In this document: piece by piece, positions 13,499-19,893 of the stretch
Numbering within the stretch: the first letter of the stretch is position 1
How the letters are laid out: every line of letters starts with the position of its first letter
Assembly: GCA_964595945.1 (NCBI GenBank)
Contig: CAZQSL010000063.1
Coordinates: 1 to 19,893, forward strand
Direction: 5' to 3'
DNA: 19,893 nt
DNA from: CAZQSL01 sp964595945
GTDB taxonomy: Bacteria > UBP15 > UBA6099 > JAJRTR01
Program-made: the position numbers and the translations under genes
The notes under the pieces: generated by a model
Databases searched by the model: none
Seen by the model: only the letters and a program-made list of their open reading frames with translations
Told to the model about the DNA's origin: nothing

Positions 13499-15730
13499 AT
13501 GACTCAGCCAATACATCGCGGCCGGCATCTGAAATTGTCGTCAAAAATGGCATTGTTCGGAGTGTTGCTGTTAACCGTCGCATGGGCCACGACATCTTCA
13601 CGGCGGGCCAACGCGGCTACTCCACAATATATCAACTACCAGGGATTCCTCAAAGAAAACAACATCCCCGTAAATACGGCAAAACCGGTATTATTCAGGA
13701 TATGTGACACCGATGACTGCACGGGCACTGTCTTCTGCTCGGAAAATGTACCCGCGCTCCCGATAACTTATGGTCGTTTTTCATACCGGATCGGCACAAC
13801 ATGCACACTGTCCGGCATCACATGGGGAAGCGGGGCGAAATATCTACAGATAACGGTAGATGGCAACGTACTGTCTCCCTCCGAACTCATCACGTCGTCG
13901 CCATTTTCCCTTAGTGCATCGGGCACTGATGAGACCAGTTTCACACTTGATTATGACAACACTGCCGCAGCTTCCGCTACTGGCACTTCGATAACATTCA
14001 ACCGCGGCTCGTCAGGCGCCGGTGTTAACCCGGTCCTGAAATGGGACGAATCAGGCAGCGGGTATCTATTATCATATAATGGGACAGACGCCGCGTCGGC
14101 CACAGTCGGGCTGCTCCACTCAGGAGCGATCGAGTCATCAGCGACATTGTCAGGCACGCGGCTGATTTCCACAGTTGCCACAGGCACAGCGCCTATGCTG
14201 GTCACATCCGGCACCGCCGTGACAAATCTCAATGCTGATATGCTCGACGGCTATCATTATTCCGACATAATTTCGAGCCTCAATGGGGCGGCCTATGTGC
14301 TCAAGGCGGGCGACTCGATGACCGGCGCGCTTACAATGAGCGGAGCTGGCGGCGACATCATATTCGACAATGCGGGCGGCGCCATCACCCTCGCCGGCGG
14401 CACGATAACCGACTCGGCCGGCAGCATCAACCTCGTCGATAATACTGCCGTGACAGGCATATTCTCGGTGAGCAGTACATCGACGTTTTCCGGCGATGTC
14501 ACCATTGCGGGTGGCTCGGATCTCATTTTCAACGATGCAGGTGGTAATATTTCCAACACCACCGGCGATGTTTCGATCGCTGACACACTCGATGTCACAG
14601 GCGCAGTCACTATGGATTCCACTCTCGGCGTCACGGGAGCCATCACTGGCGCAAATACCGTGCAGGGCACGCGCATGATTTTCTCGCAGGCTACCGGCAC
14701 GGCTCCCTTCACGGTCACATCCGGTACGCTCGTTACCAATCTCAACGCAGACGCTGTCGATGGCTATTCGGCTGGAAATGCGGCAATGCGTGTCCCGATC
14801 AGCAATGGTGTAGTCAACACCAGCCTCAATGCCGACATGGTCGACGGCAAGCACTATTCTGACGCAACGTCTGATTTCCTCAATGTCTCGGGCGACACCA
14901 TGACAGGGGCTCTGATGATGGACCAAAGCGCCGCCACATCGACAATCAGCGCATATCATACAGGGGTGACCTCACATGCCGGGCATTTTGAAAACACCAA
15001 CGCTTCAAACACCATGTGCACTCTATATGCGGTTAACTCCGGCGGAGGCGAATCCCTTTGCGGCATTATCGAAGACATCGAAAACTCAAGCACGGCGATG
15101 ATAGTATCGAATGCGGGTCTCGGGAGAGGCTCGACATATACCATTTCCAACGCAGCCAACACCAGCGCGGCCATTTATGTGAACCATCAGGGCAATGGCA
15201 GCAATGGAGCAGTTGAAATTGTAACCTCCAATGGCGCAAACGCTTTCTATTCTCATACGACCGGCACGGCAGGACGTGCCGGGAAATTCTATATTGATAA
15301 TGCCAGCAACGATAATGATGTCGTATATATTGAAACGGCATCAGAGGTGGGCGGCACGACGTTAGGGCGTCTCATCGACACCAACAAGGGCGCCTATCTT
15401 ACAAATACCGGCGTATGGACCAGCGCCTCATCGCGAAAGTACAAGAAAGATATCACCCCTCTCACTGACGACGATATCCGCGGCGAACTCGATGTGGTGA
15501 AGAATATTCAGGTGGTGCGTTACCGCTATAATTCGGAAAGCACAGAGCACAGAAAGAGTATCGGAGTCATAGCCGAAGAAGCGCCGGATGACATGACCGA
15601 CGATACGAAAGAAGGGGTCCAGCCAACACAGTCAATAGCCATGCTCATCGCGGCAGTGCAGGCCCAGCAGAAGCTCATCGAAGAACTCCGGGCGGAAATC
15701 GAAGCATTGAAAGCCGCCTCGGCGCAATAG
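13499..15730 (+). CDS. Exported fibre-like protein with C-terminal peptidase S74 chaperone domain
   Basis: This 743-residue protein starts at ATG 13499 (GGGAG 8 bases before). Residues 1-40 are a signal peptide: a basic start, the core MALFGVLLLTVAWA, then RRANAA before TPQYINYQG. Residues 41-140 form a conserved beta-rich N-terminal domain of surface proteins (INYQGFL ... YLQITVDGNVLSPSELITSSPFS). Residues 140-640 are Ser/Thr/Ala/Gly-rich with tail-fibre motifs: LNADMLDG at 244, LNADAVDG at 415 and LNADMVDG at 443. Residues 642-723 match the S74 intramolecular chaperone: SSRKYKKDI with candidate Ser644/Lys649 dyad (spacing +5 as in endosialidases), GVIAEEAPDD, and AMLIAAVQAQQK. A terminal coiled coil follows. 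It should trimerise, then cut itself. It is likely a secreted or surface fibre, perhaps an adhesin; no phage genes flank it. Confidence 0.9.
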   Translation: MTQPIHRGRHLKLSSKMALFGVLLLTVAWATTSSRRANAATPQYINYQGFLKENNIPVNTAKPVLFRICDTDDCTGTVFCSENVPALPITYGRFSYRIGTTCTLSGITWGSGAKYLQITVDGNVLSPSELITSSPFSLSASGTDETSFTLDYDNTAAASATGTSITFNRGSSGAGVNPVLKWDESGSGYLLSYNGTDAASATVGLLHSGAIESSATLSGTRLISTVATGTAPMLVTSGTAVTNLNADMLDGYHYSDIISSLNGAAYVLKAGDSMTGALTMSGAGGDIIFDNAGGAITLAGGTITDSAGSINLVDNTAVTGIFSVSSTSTFSGDVTIAGGSDLIFNDAGGNISNTTGDVSIADTLDVTGAVTMDSTLGVTGAITGANTVQGTRMIFSQATGTAPFTVTSGTLVTNLNADAVDGYSAGNAAMRVPISNGVVNTSLNADMVDGKHYSDATSDFLNVSGDTMTGALMMDQSAATSTISAYHTGVTSHAGHFENTNASNTMCTLYAVNSGGGESLCGIIEDIENSSTAMIVSNAGLGRGSTYTISNAANTSAAIYVNHQGNGSNGAVEIVTSNGANAFYSHTTGTAGRAGKFYIDNASNDNDVVYIETASEVGGTTLGRLIDTNKGAYLTNTGVWTSASSRKYKKDITPLTDDDIRGELDVVKNIQVVRYRYNSESTEHRKSIGVIAEEAPDDMTDDTKEGVQPTQSIAMLIAAVQAQQKLIEELRAEIEALKAASAQ
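14150..14266 (+). repeat. Tail-fibre repeat unit 1 inside the S74 gene
   Basis: This codes for a 39-residue unit beginning SGTRLI and containing ATGTAP, VTSGTAVTNLNAD and LDGYHYSD. A matching unit lies at 14663-14779; a shorter relative (SLNADMVDGKHYSD) follows at 14822. Confidence 0.7.
14663..14779 (+). repeat. Tail-fibre repeat unit 2 inside the S74 gene
   Basis: This codes for QGTRMI, ATGTAP, VTSGTLVTNLNAD and DGYSAGN, aligned without gaps to the unit at 14150-14266. It points to internal duplication of a fibre segment. Confidence 0.7.
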
Positions 15731-16055
15731 CGCCCATGCGATGCTTCTTTCTTTACCGGTTTCCGGCAACGGGCAATCGATATCAGGAAAAACAAATAGT
15801 TGCCAGCAAGGGATATCAACTTTTTCTGGAATGGCTGATGCCGGGGTTTTCATGGCAGGGCGGGGGCTCCGCACCATTTATGTTACATCAACAAATACAA
15901 ATCAGCATGTATCGGACCGCACATTTTACCATGCCGCGACCGGCAGGGATGTACATGGTCAATCAGTATTTTTATCGTTCACTCAGTAATTATGGTGATT
16001 ACACAGAAGGGTATTTTCCGGTCAAGTGGTGGCCGGGGCTTATGCAGCAAAAAGG
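15731..16055. other. Convergent intergenic region without a supportable gene
   Basis: GGCGC (15721-15725) and GCGCC (15730-15734) form a short stem over the fibre gene's stop codon, followed ten bases later by TTCTTTCTTT; this could be a weak terminator. The only longer open frame here has no recognisable domain and runs into gatC on the opposite strand, so I do not call it. Confidence 0.4.
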
Positions 16056-16358
16056 TCAATGCGCCGAACCGTCGTCGATGATCCTCGGCACCACGAAATA
16101 GTCGCCTCGTGACTCGGGCGCGCAGGCAAGGACTTCCTCGATGGGCAGCGAGGGTTTGACGACGTCGTCGCGCATTACATTTTTCAGCGGGATCGCGTGC
16201 GAAGTAGGCTCGACCCCTTCAAGGTCAAGCTCGTCAAGCATCGAAGCATAGTCAAGTATCTGGCAGAGCTGTCCGGTGAATTTGTCAAGCTCGGCATCGG
16301 ACATCTCAAGCCGGGCAAGGTAGGCTACTTCACGGACTTCATCTCGCGTCAACTTCAT
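16056..16358 (-). CDS. gatC: Asp-tRNA(Asn)/Glu-tRNA(Gln) amidotransferase subunit C
   Basis: This 100-residue protein has the full GatC pattern: the opening VREVAYLARLEMSDAEL, then FTGQLCQILDYASMLDELDLEGVEPTSHAIPL and the tail RDDVVKPSLP ... DYFVVPRII. GatC stabilises GatA in the complex that converts misacylated Glu-tRNA(Gln) or Asp-tRNA(Asn) to the correct form in the cytoplasm. GGAGGA lies seven bases before the ATG. It follows the zinc-ribbon/TPR gene by 32 bases, so the two form one transcript. gatA and gatB, often next in line, are not here: the following gene is convergent. They must lie elsewhere in the genome. Confidence 0.95.
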   Translation of the reverse strand: MKLTRDEVREVAYLARLEMSDAELDKFTGQLCQILDYASMLDELDLEGVEPTSHAIPLKNVMRDDVVKPSLPIEEVLACAPESRGDYFVVPRIIDDGSAH

Positions 16359-16390
16359 TACAGTATCCTCCGCTGCGGCCGCAGCCGCGA

Positions 16391-17263
16391 TCAGTTCAGA
16401 AAATTATAGCTCAGAATTTTTTCGATGGAGACAAGACCGGGATTTTTTTCGAGTTCGGCCTCGGCGAGTTCAAACGCCTCTTCGACCTGCCCGCAGTTCA
16501 TGAGAGCGGCAGCGAGTTCGACTCGGAGCGAATCATTTGACGGCTTGATCTCGACGGCTCTGCGCAGACAGTCAGCCGCCTCATGCCAGCCGCCGCGAGC
16601 CGCGTGAGAGATCGCGAGCCGCCGAATCGCCTTCCAGTTGGACGGATCGTTTTCGACCGCCCGGTTATAGTGGATGCCCGCAAGTTTGTAATCGCCGGCC
16701 TCATACATGAGATCGCCGAGAGACAGACGCGCCTGTGTGTGCAAAGGGTTGACCCCGAGGGCTTTCTGATAGCAGCTCTCAGCATCATCGCGGCTGCCGA
16801 GCCCGGAGTATGCGTCGCCCAGTGATACATACAGGTCCGGGTACTCCGGGCGGAGTTCGCAGGCTACAGTGTAAATTTCGATTGCCCGCTCAAACATCCC
16901 TGTCTCCAGCAGTACCCGTCCGAGGCACGAAACAGCCTTGAAATTACTCGGGATGGCGGCTACGACTGTTTCGAATTCCGCGGCGGCTCCAGCCATATCT
17001 CCGAGCCGCATATACGCCACACCGAGGCTGAATCGCACTTCCTGATTGTCCGGATGCCGTGTCGCGAGAGATTGGAGCAGCTCCGCAGCAAGGCCATACT
17101 GTCCACTGTCCGAATGTGCCGCAGCCTGAATCAACTGATCGATCAGATCGCTTTCCGGCATGTTATTTCCCGTACCGGTAGCAGGCGCGAGCCGCATGCC
17201 GCATTCGTGACAAAACTTCGACGCCTCACCTACCGCAGCGCCACACTCCGGACAATACTTCAT
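16391..17263 (-). CDS. Zinc-ribbon and TPR repeat protein
   Basis: This 290-residue protein starts with a zinc ribbon (C4, C7, C18, C21: YCPECGAA and FCHECGMRL), a short Gly/Thr linker, and then about seven TPR units from 43 to 280. The TPRs are regular, with 34-residue phasing (for example YPDLYVSLGDAYSGLGSRDDAESCYQKALGVNP, cut by position 175). No membrane helix or signal peptide is visible, so it is probably a cytoplasmic scaffold of unknown partner. ATG 17263 is chosen because AAAGGAAG lies about six bases upstream; a start eight codons earlier at 17287 would bury that site. It is the first gene before gatC and divergent from tyrA. Confidence 0.87.
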   Translation of the reverse strand: MKYCPECGAAVGEASKFCHECGMRLAPATGTGNNMPESDLIDQLIQAAAHSDSGQYGLAAELLQSLATRHPDNQEVRFSLGVAYMRLGDMAGAAAEFETVVAAIPSNFKAVSCLGRVLLETGMFERAIEIYTVACELRPEYPDLYVSLGDAYSGLGSRDDAESCYQKALGVNPLHTQARLSLGDLMYEAGDYKLAGIHYNRAVENDPSNWKAIRRLAISHAARGGWHEAADCLRRAVEIKPSNDSLRVELAAALMNCGQVEEAFELAEAELEKNPGLVSIEKILSYNFLN

Positions 17264-17288
17264 CACATCTTCCTTTAGATAGCGCAAA

Positions 17289-17297
17289 TGCTATAAT
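17289..17297 (+). promoter_or_regulatory. Extended -10 promoter of tyrA
   Basis: TGCTATAAT is a full extended -10 element; the -35 position (CTTCCT) is poor, as usual for this promoter class. The leader of about 57 bases contains CGGACA (17310-17315) and TGTCCG (17328-17333), a perfect 6-bp inverted repeat that could be an operator or stem. Confidence 0.5.
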
Positions 17298-17360
17298 TAC
17301 AAGCTGGCACGGACACTTCGTATCCCTTGTCCGAAAAACGGTACTGATGGTTTAAAGATA

Positions 17361-18473
17361 ATGGAAGACAGGCTTTTTGACAACATTGCAATAATGGGGC
17401 TCGGACTCCTCGGCGGCTCGCTCGCGCGCGCAGGGCGCAAAGCCGGGCTTTTTTCCTCCGTCACAGGATTTGGCCGCAACGACGCGCGCCTCGCATGGGC
17501 ACTCGAAAACGGCATCGCCGACAAGGTCACAAAAGACCCGCTCGAAGCAGTCTCCGGCGCCGGTATCGTCGTCCTCTGCACCCCCGTCAACATGATCATC
17601 GACATGATGGGCGCCATCGCCCCGGCTCTCGCACCCGGCACTATAGTCACCGACGTCGGCAGCACCAAACAGACAATCGTCGACGCCGCATCCGGGATAT
17701 TTCCTCATGACATCCACTTCGTCGGCGCGCATCCCATGGCCGGATCGGAAAATTCGGGCGTCGAATCTTCATTTGACACTCTCTATGAGAACGCCATCTG
17801 TGTCGTCACTCCAACCGACACCACCGACATGGCATCTCTCTCGAAAGTCACGTCGATGTGGCAGCGGCTCAAGGCCAGCGTCATGGTCATGCCCCCGGAC
17901 GAACACGACTACCTCGTCGCGGTCTCAAGCCATCTCGCGCACTTCGCGGCCGTTGGCGTGGTCAACTGCGTCGAGGATATTTGCGCGGCTGACGAAAAAG
18001 TCCTCTCACTGCTCGCAGGCGGATTTCGCGACACCACACGCGTTGCGTCCGGCAGCCCCGAAGTATGGCGCGATATCTGCGCAGCCAATGCCGCCCACAT
18101 CGCTTCCATCCTTTCCCGCTATAGCCTCCACATCGCCGATCTCGCGTCTCTCATCGCGTCCGGCAATTTCGACGAACTCGAAAACGTCTTCGATCGCGCC
18201 AAAATTTTCCGCGATGGCATCCCGGCGCGAAAGAAGGGATTGCTTACAAGCGACTACGAATTGATCGTGGACGTTGCGGACCGTCCCGGCGTGATCGGCG
18301 ACATTGCTACCGCGCTCGGCGCTGCCCGCATCAATATCCGCAACATCAGCGTGCAGCATGTCCGCGAACTCAAGGGCGGGGCGCTCAGCATACTTGTGGA
18401 AAACGACGCTGATCTTGCCAAAGCCGTCGACATCATCAAATCCATGGGCATGTCCGCACGCCCCGTTCAATGA
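17361..18473 (+). CDS. tyrA: Prephenate dehydrogenase with C-terminal ACT domain
   Basis: This 370-residue protein makes 4-hydroxyphenylpyruvate from prephenate with NAD(P)+, the committed step to tyrosine. The Rossmann motif is GLGLLGGSLA at 13-22. The catalytic half shows TDVGSTK at 97-103, GAHPMAGSE at 122-130, SHLAH at 190-194 and GGFRDTTRVASGSPEVW at 220-236. Residues 299-367 are an ACT domain (YELIVDVADRPGVIGDIA, RINIRNI), which in relatives binds an aromatic amino acid as feedback signal. The start ATG has no good Shine-Dalgarno site (AAAGATA only), although the promoter upstream is strong. No other aromatic pathway gene is adjacent. arogenate dehydrogenase activity cannot be excluded from sequence. 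Confidence 0.93.
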   Translation: MEDRLFDNIAIMGLGLLGGSLARAGRKAGLFSSVTGFGRNDARLAWALENGIADKVTKDPLEAVSGAGIVVLCTPVNMIIDMMGAIAPALAPGTIVTDVGSTKQTIVDAASGIFPHDIHFVGAHPMAGSENSGVESSFDTLYENAICVVTPTDTTDMASLSKVTSMWQRLKASVMVMPPDEHDYLVAVSSHLAHFAAVGVVNCVEDICAADEKVLSLLAGGFRDTTRVASGSPEVWRDICAANAAHIASILSRYSLHIADLASLIASGNFDELENVFDRAKIFRDGIPARKKGLLTSDYELIVDVADRPGVIGDIATALGAARINIRNISVQHVRELKGGALSILVENDADLAKAVDIIKSMGMSARPVQ

Positions 18474-18492
18474 TGCCCATTTCACCCAAAGT

Positions 18493-18530
18493 GAAAAGAC
18501 GGAGTGATAGCCACTTCGCCCCGTCTTTTC
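18493..18530. terminator. Bidirectional intrinsic terminator between tyrA and STAS/HATPase gene
   Basis: GAAAAGACGG (18493-18502) pairs perfectly with CCGTCTTTTC (18521-18530), with an inner AGTG/CACT stem. A-rich and T-rich outer ends let it work for both convergent genes. Confidence 0.8.
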
Positions 18531-18557
18531 ATACTGCATGTAGGGTTTGCCTGAAAA

Positions 18558-19373
18558 TCAGATGTTTTTCAGGTACTTGATGGAAAATGAAAACATGTTG
18601 CGGTCGTCTATGCGCTCGTATGAATAGTCTGACACCGCAGATGCTACGAATCTGATGCCGACCGGATCGCTCGTGAGAATGTATGTGCCATGTTTGCGCA
18701 GCTCGTCGATCTTTTCCTTGATGTTGAATGCCGGAGCAGAGTCGGACACTGAAATCCTCACATGAAACTCATCTGTGGTCAGCACGACATTGATACGTTT
18801 GTCGCACTCTTCGAGATATCCGTGGCGTATGATGTTGTCGCAAAGCTCGAACAGCAGCTTTTCTATCGTTTCGCATGTTATTTTGTCGATTTCAAGATTG
18901 CGGCATACACACACGACCGCATCGCGAAGACATCTCACGTTGACATAATTTGCCTTGAAGCTGAATCCCATCTCCGGCGACGCCTGAGAGTTGACGGCAT
19001 CCTTTTCGCTGTGGGCTGAATCACTGTGATGCGCTTCAGCTGCCTGCACTGTGGGGGCCCGGTTGAGGAATTTGAATTCACGCCCCAGAAACACCCTTTC
19101 GAGCGACTTTCTGATATTGAGACTTACATCGCAAAGGAACAGCTCGACATCGTTCTGGCGCGCATACCTGTTGACCGCAAGCAGAAATCTCATGCCGTAA
19201 GAGTCCACAAAACCTACTTCTTTCAGATCAAGAAAGAGGTTCTTTTTTGCTCTTCCGACATATTCTTCTATCTCGCGGGTCAGGCTTTCGGTATTCGCTA
19301 CGGTGATGTCCTCCGATATGTGCAGGATCATGGATTCACCGATTTTGGTTACTTTTATTCTGTCTGATGACAT
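18558..19373 (-). CDS. STAS domain fused to RsbW-like HATPase domain
   Basis: This 271-residue protein joins two partners that are usually separate. Residues 1-105 are a STAS anti-sigma-antagonist domain with FLDLKEVGFVDSYGMRFLL, S58 being the usual phosphorylation site. Residues 106-135 are a His/Ser/Ala-rich linker. Residues 136-271 resemble the HATPase of RsbW/SpoIIAB anti-sigma kinases: N-box ELCDNIIRHGY with E176, N180 and H184. The later boxes are degraded: D211 is followed by SA in place of the usual D-x-G, and the G-rich lid reads SDPVGIRFVASAVSDYSYE. It could be a self-contained switch or a pseudokinase that only binds the STAS part or a sigma factor. A GGGGGAA ribosome site precedes the ATG. 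The gene stands alone. Confidence 0.87.
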   Translation of the reverse strand: MSSDRIKVTKIGESMILHISEDITVANTESLTREIEEYVGRAKKNLFLDLKEVGFVDSYGMRFLLAVNRYARQNDVELFLCDVSLNIRKSLERVFLGREFKFLNRAPTVQAAEAHHSDSAHSEKDAVNSQASPEMGFSFKANYVNVRCLRDAVVCVCRNLEIDKITCETIEKLLFELCDNIIRHGYLEECDKRINVVLTTDEFHVRISVSDSAPAFNIKEKIDELRKHGTYILTSDPVGIRFVASAVSDYSYERIDDRNMFSFSIKYLKNI

Positions 19374-19852
19374 TTAATTCCCCCAACTGATACTTCTGTA
19401 TAATCTATTATCGGCATAACTCGTTAATACTTGATAATATTATATATGTTAACCGTGATCACAGGCTACTATTTTTGGAAAATACAAATCAAAATTTGCT
19501 AAAATGAAAACAAAAAACGACATTGCAGCCCGTATCGACGGCGAGATTTGATTTTTAGCAAAATACGTCCCGATATTCTATGTCTGCGGCCATTTGAGTA
19601 ATATGAAAATCACGGTTGTTTGTGTAAAATTATTGGGTATTGCATTCAACGCCCCTGTCTTCAATGCGAGTTAATAATTCGTCGGAGTATATACGAAATA
19701 ACAATTGAATTTCGCTATGTATGGCTATGGTCTGTCGAGATGATCGCGGCGTAGCATCGGAAAGCAAAAAAGACTATCTGACACGGATATCACGGATAAT
19801 ACAAACATGTTTTCACTATAGCAGGGTTTATCCCCGGGAGGCTTCAATAACA
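19374..19852. other. AT-rich intergenic region with a long inverted repeat
   Basis: No supported gene. TTTGCTAAAA (19495-19504) and TTTTAGCAAA (19553-19562) are perfect 10-bp inverted repeats; between them CCGT and ACGG (19530-19541) can form an inner hairpin, so a folded RNA of about 70 bases is possible. A short direct repeat, CACGGATA, occurs twice near 19782-19797. The upstream side serves as leader of the STAS/HATPase gene, and the downstream side may hold a promoter for a gene at the window end. I recognise no known riboswitch or tRNA. Confidence 0.45.
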
Positions 19853-19893
19853 ATGGATGGGGAATTTCTATTGATATTCTGTATAACCCTGCT
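19820..19893. repeat. 9-bp inverted repeat ending at the window edge
   Basis: AGCAGGGTT (19820-19828) and AACCCTGCT (19885-19893) are perfect inverted repeats 56 bases apart. The second arm ends on the last base, so its true length is unknown. Confidence 0.5.
19853..19893 (+). CDS. Possible start of a gene cut by the window end
   Basis: ATG at 19853 opens MDGEFLLIFCITL with no stop before the edge. GGGAGG lies 11 bases upstream, slightly far. The hydrophobic run would suit a signal peptide or first membrane helix. Only 13 codons are visible and they lie inside the inverted repeat at 19820-19893, so the call is weak. Confidence 0.3.
   Translation, partial: MDGEFLLIFCITL

Noticed and set aside
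14150..14959. Long open frame on the minus strand inside the fibre gene
   Set aside because: It is antisense to the repeat region of the S74 gene, has no domain likeness and no ribosome site, and its residue bias comes from the GC-rich codons of the real gene.
13499..15730. Prophage remnant
   Set aside because: Fibre repeats and S74 are phage-like, but the protein has a signal peptide and the neighbours are ordinary chromosomal genes.
15736..16101. Plus-strand open frame of about 120 codons between fibre gene and gatC
   Set aside because: It overlaps the 3' end of gatC on the other strand, lacks a ribosome site and shows no domain, although weak remnant coding cannot be excluded.
17707..18264. 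Plus-strand second-frame open frame inside tyrA
   Set aside because: Ser/Arg/Pro/Thr-rich shadow of tyrA, which has full motif support.
19374..19893. c-di-GMP or other riboswitch in the terminal gap
   Set aside because: I looked for the conserved GCAAACC and GCAAAGCC segments and other known cores and did not find them.

Overview
This window comes from a bacterial chromosome of roughly balanced base composition. Genes are densely packed, most have clear Shine-Dalgarno sites, and several start by ATGA/GTGA overlap with the gene before. I see no phage, plasmid, transposon, CRISPR, rRNA or tRNA gene. GatC, a TyrA with a C-terminal ACT domain, a primary-type sigma factor, an ECF sigma factor and a STAS/HATPase protein indicate a free-living bacterium. 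The exported tail-fibre-like S74 protein suggests a Gram-negative-type envelope. I cannot assign a phylum; the gene set and order match no model genome I recognise.

Layout. (1) 1-1796, plus strand: the 3' part of a large ceramidase-family protein. (2) 1964-3822, minus strand: an operon of an ECF sigma factor with a Cys-containing C-terminal extension, an OsmC-like protein and a Cys-rich DUF3795 protein. (3) 4141-4488, plus: a small two-helix membrane protein with Cys/His residues, possibly on a leaderless mRNA. (4) 4635-10945, plus: seven tightly spaced genes. They encode a membrane-anchored TPR protein, an ABC ATPase, an ABC-2 permease, a TIGR03943/DUF1980 protein, two PF03773 (ArsP_1/DUF318) permeases and a second TIGR03943/DUF1980 protein. 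(5) 11040-12227, plus: a membrane-anchored SGNH hydrolase. (6) 12282-13094, minus: an RpoD/RpoS-type sigma factor. (7) 13499-15730, plus: an exported fibre protein ending in a peptidase S74 chaperone domain. (8) 16056-17263, minus: a zinc-ribbon/TPR protein followed by gatC. (9) 17361-18473, plus: tyrA. (10) 18558-19373, minus: a STAS plus HATPase fusion. (11) 19374-19893: a long AT-rich non-coding region with inverted repeats and perhaps the start of another gene.

How the genes may work together. The most interesting unit is 4635-10945. Two permease/partner pairs are arranged symmetrically (partner-permease-permease-partner), directly behind an ABC exporter and its TPR companion. The permeases carry CEC motifs in the membrane and different Cys or Cys/His loops, and the partners carry adjacent cysteines. 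Together with the Cys/His mini-protein upstream, this points to an envelope system handling a soft metal, metalloid or thiol-reactive compound. The substrate is inference. The neighbouring ECF-OsmC-DUF3795 operon would fit as a thiol or metal stress response, but no direct link is visible in the sequence.
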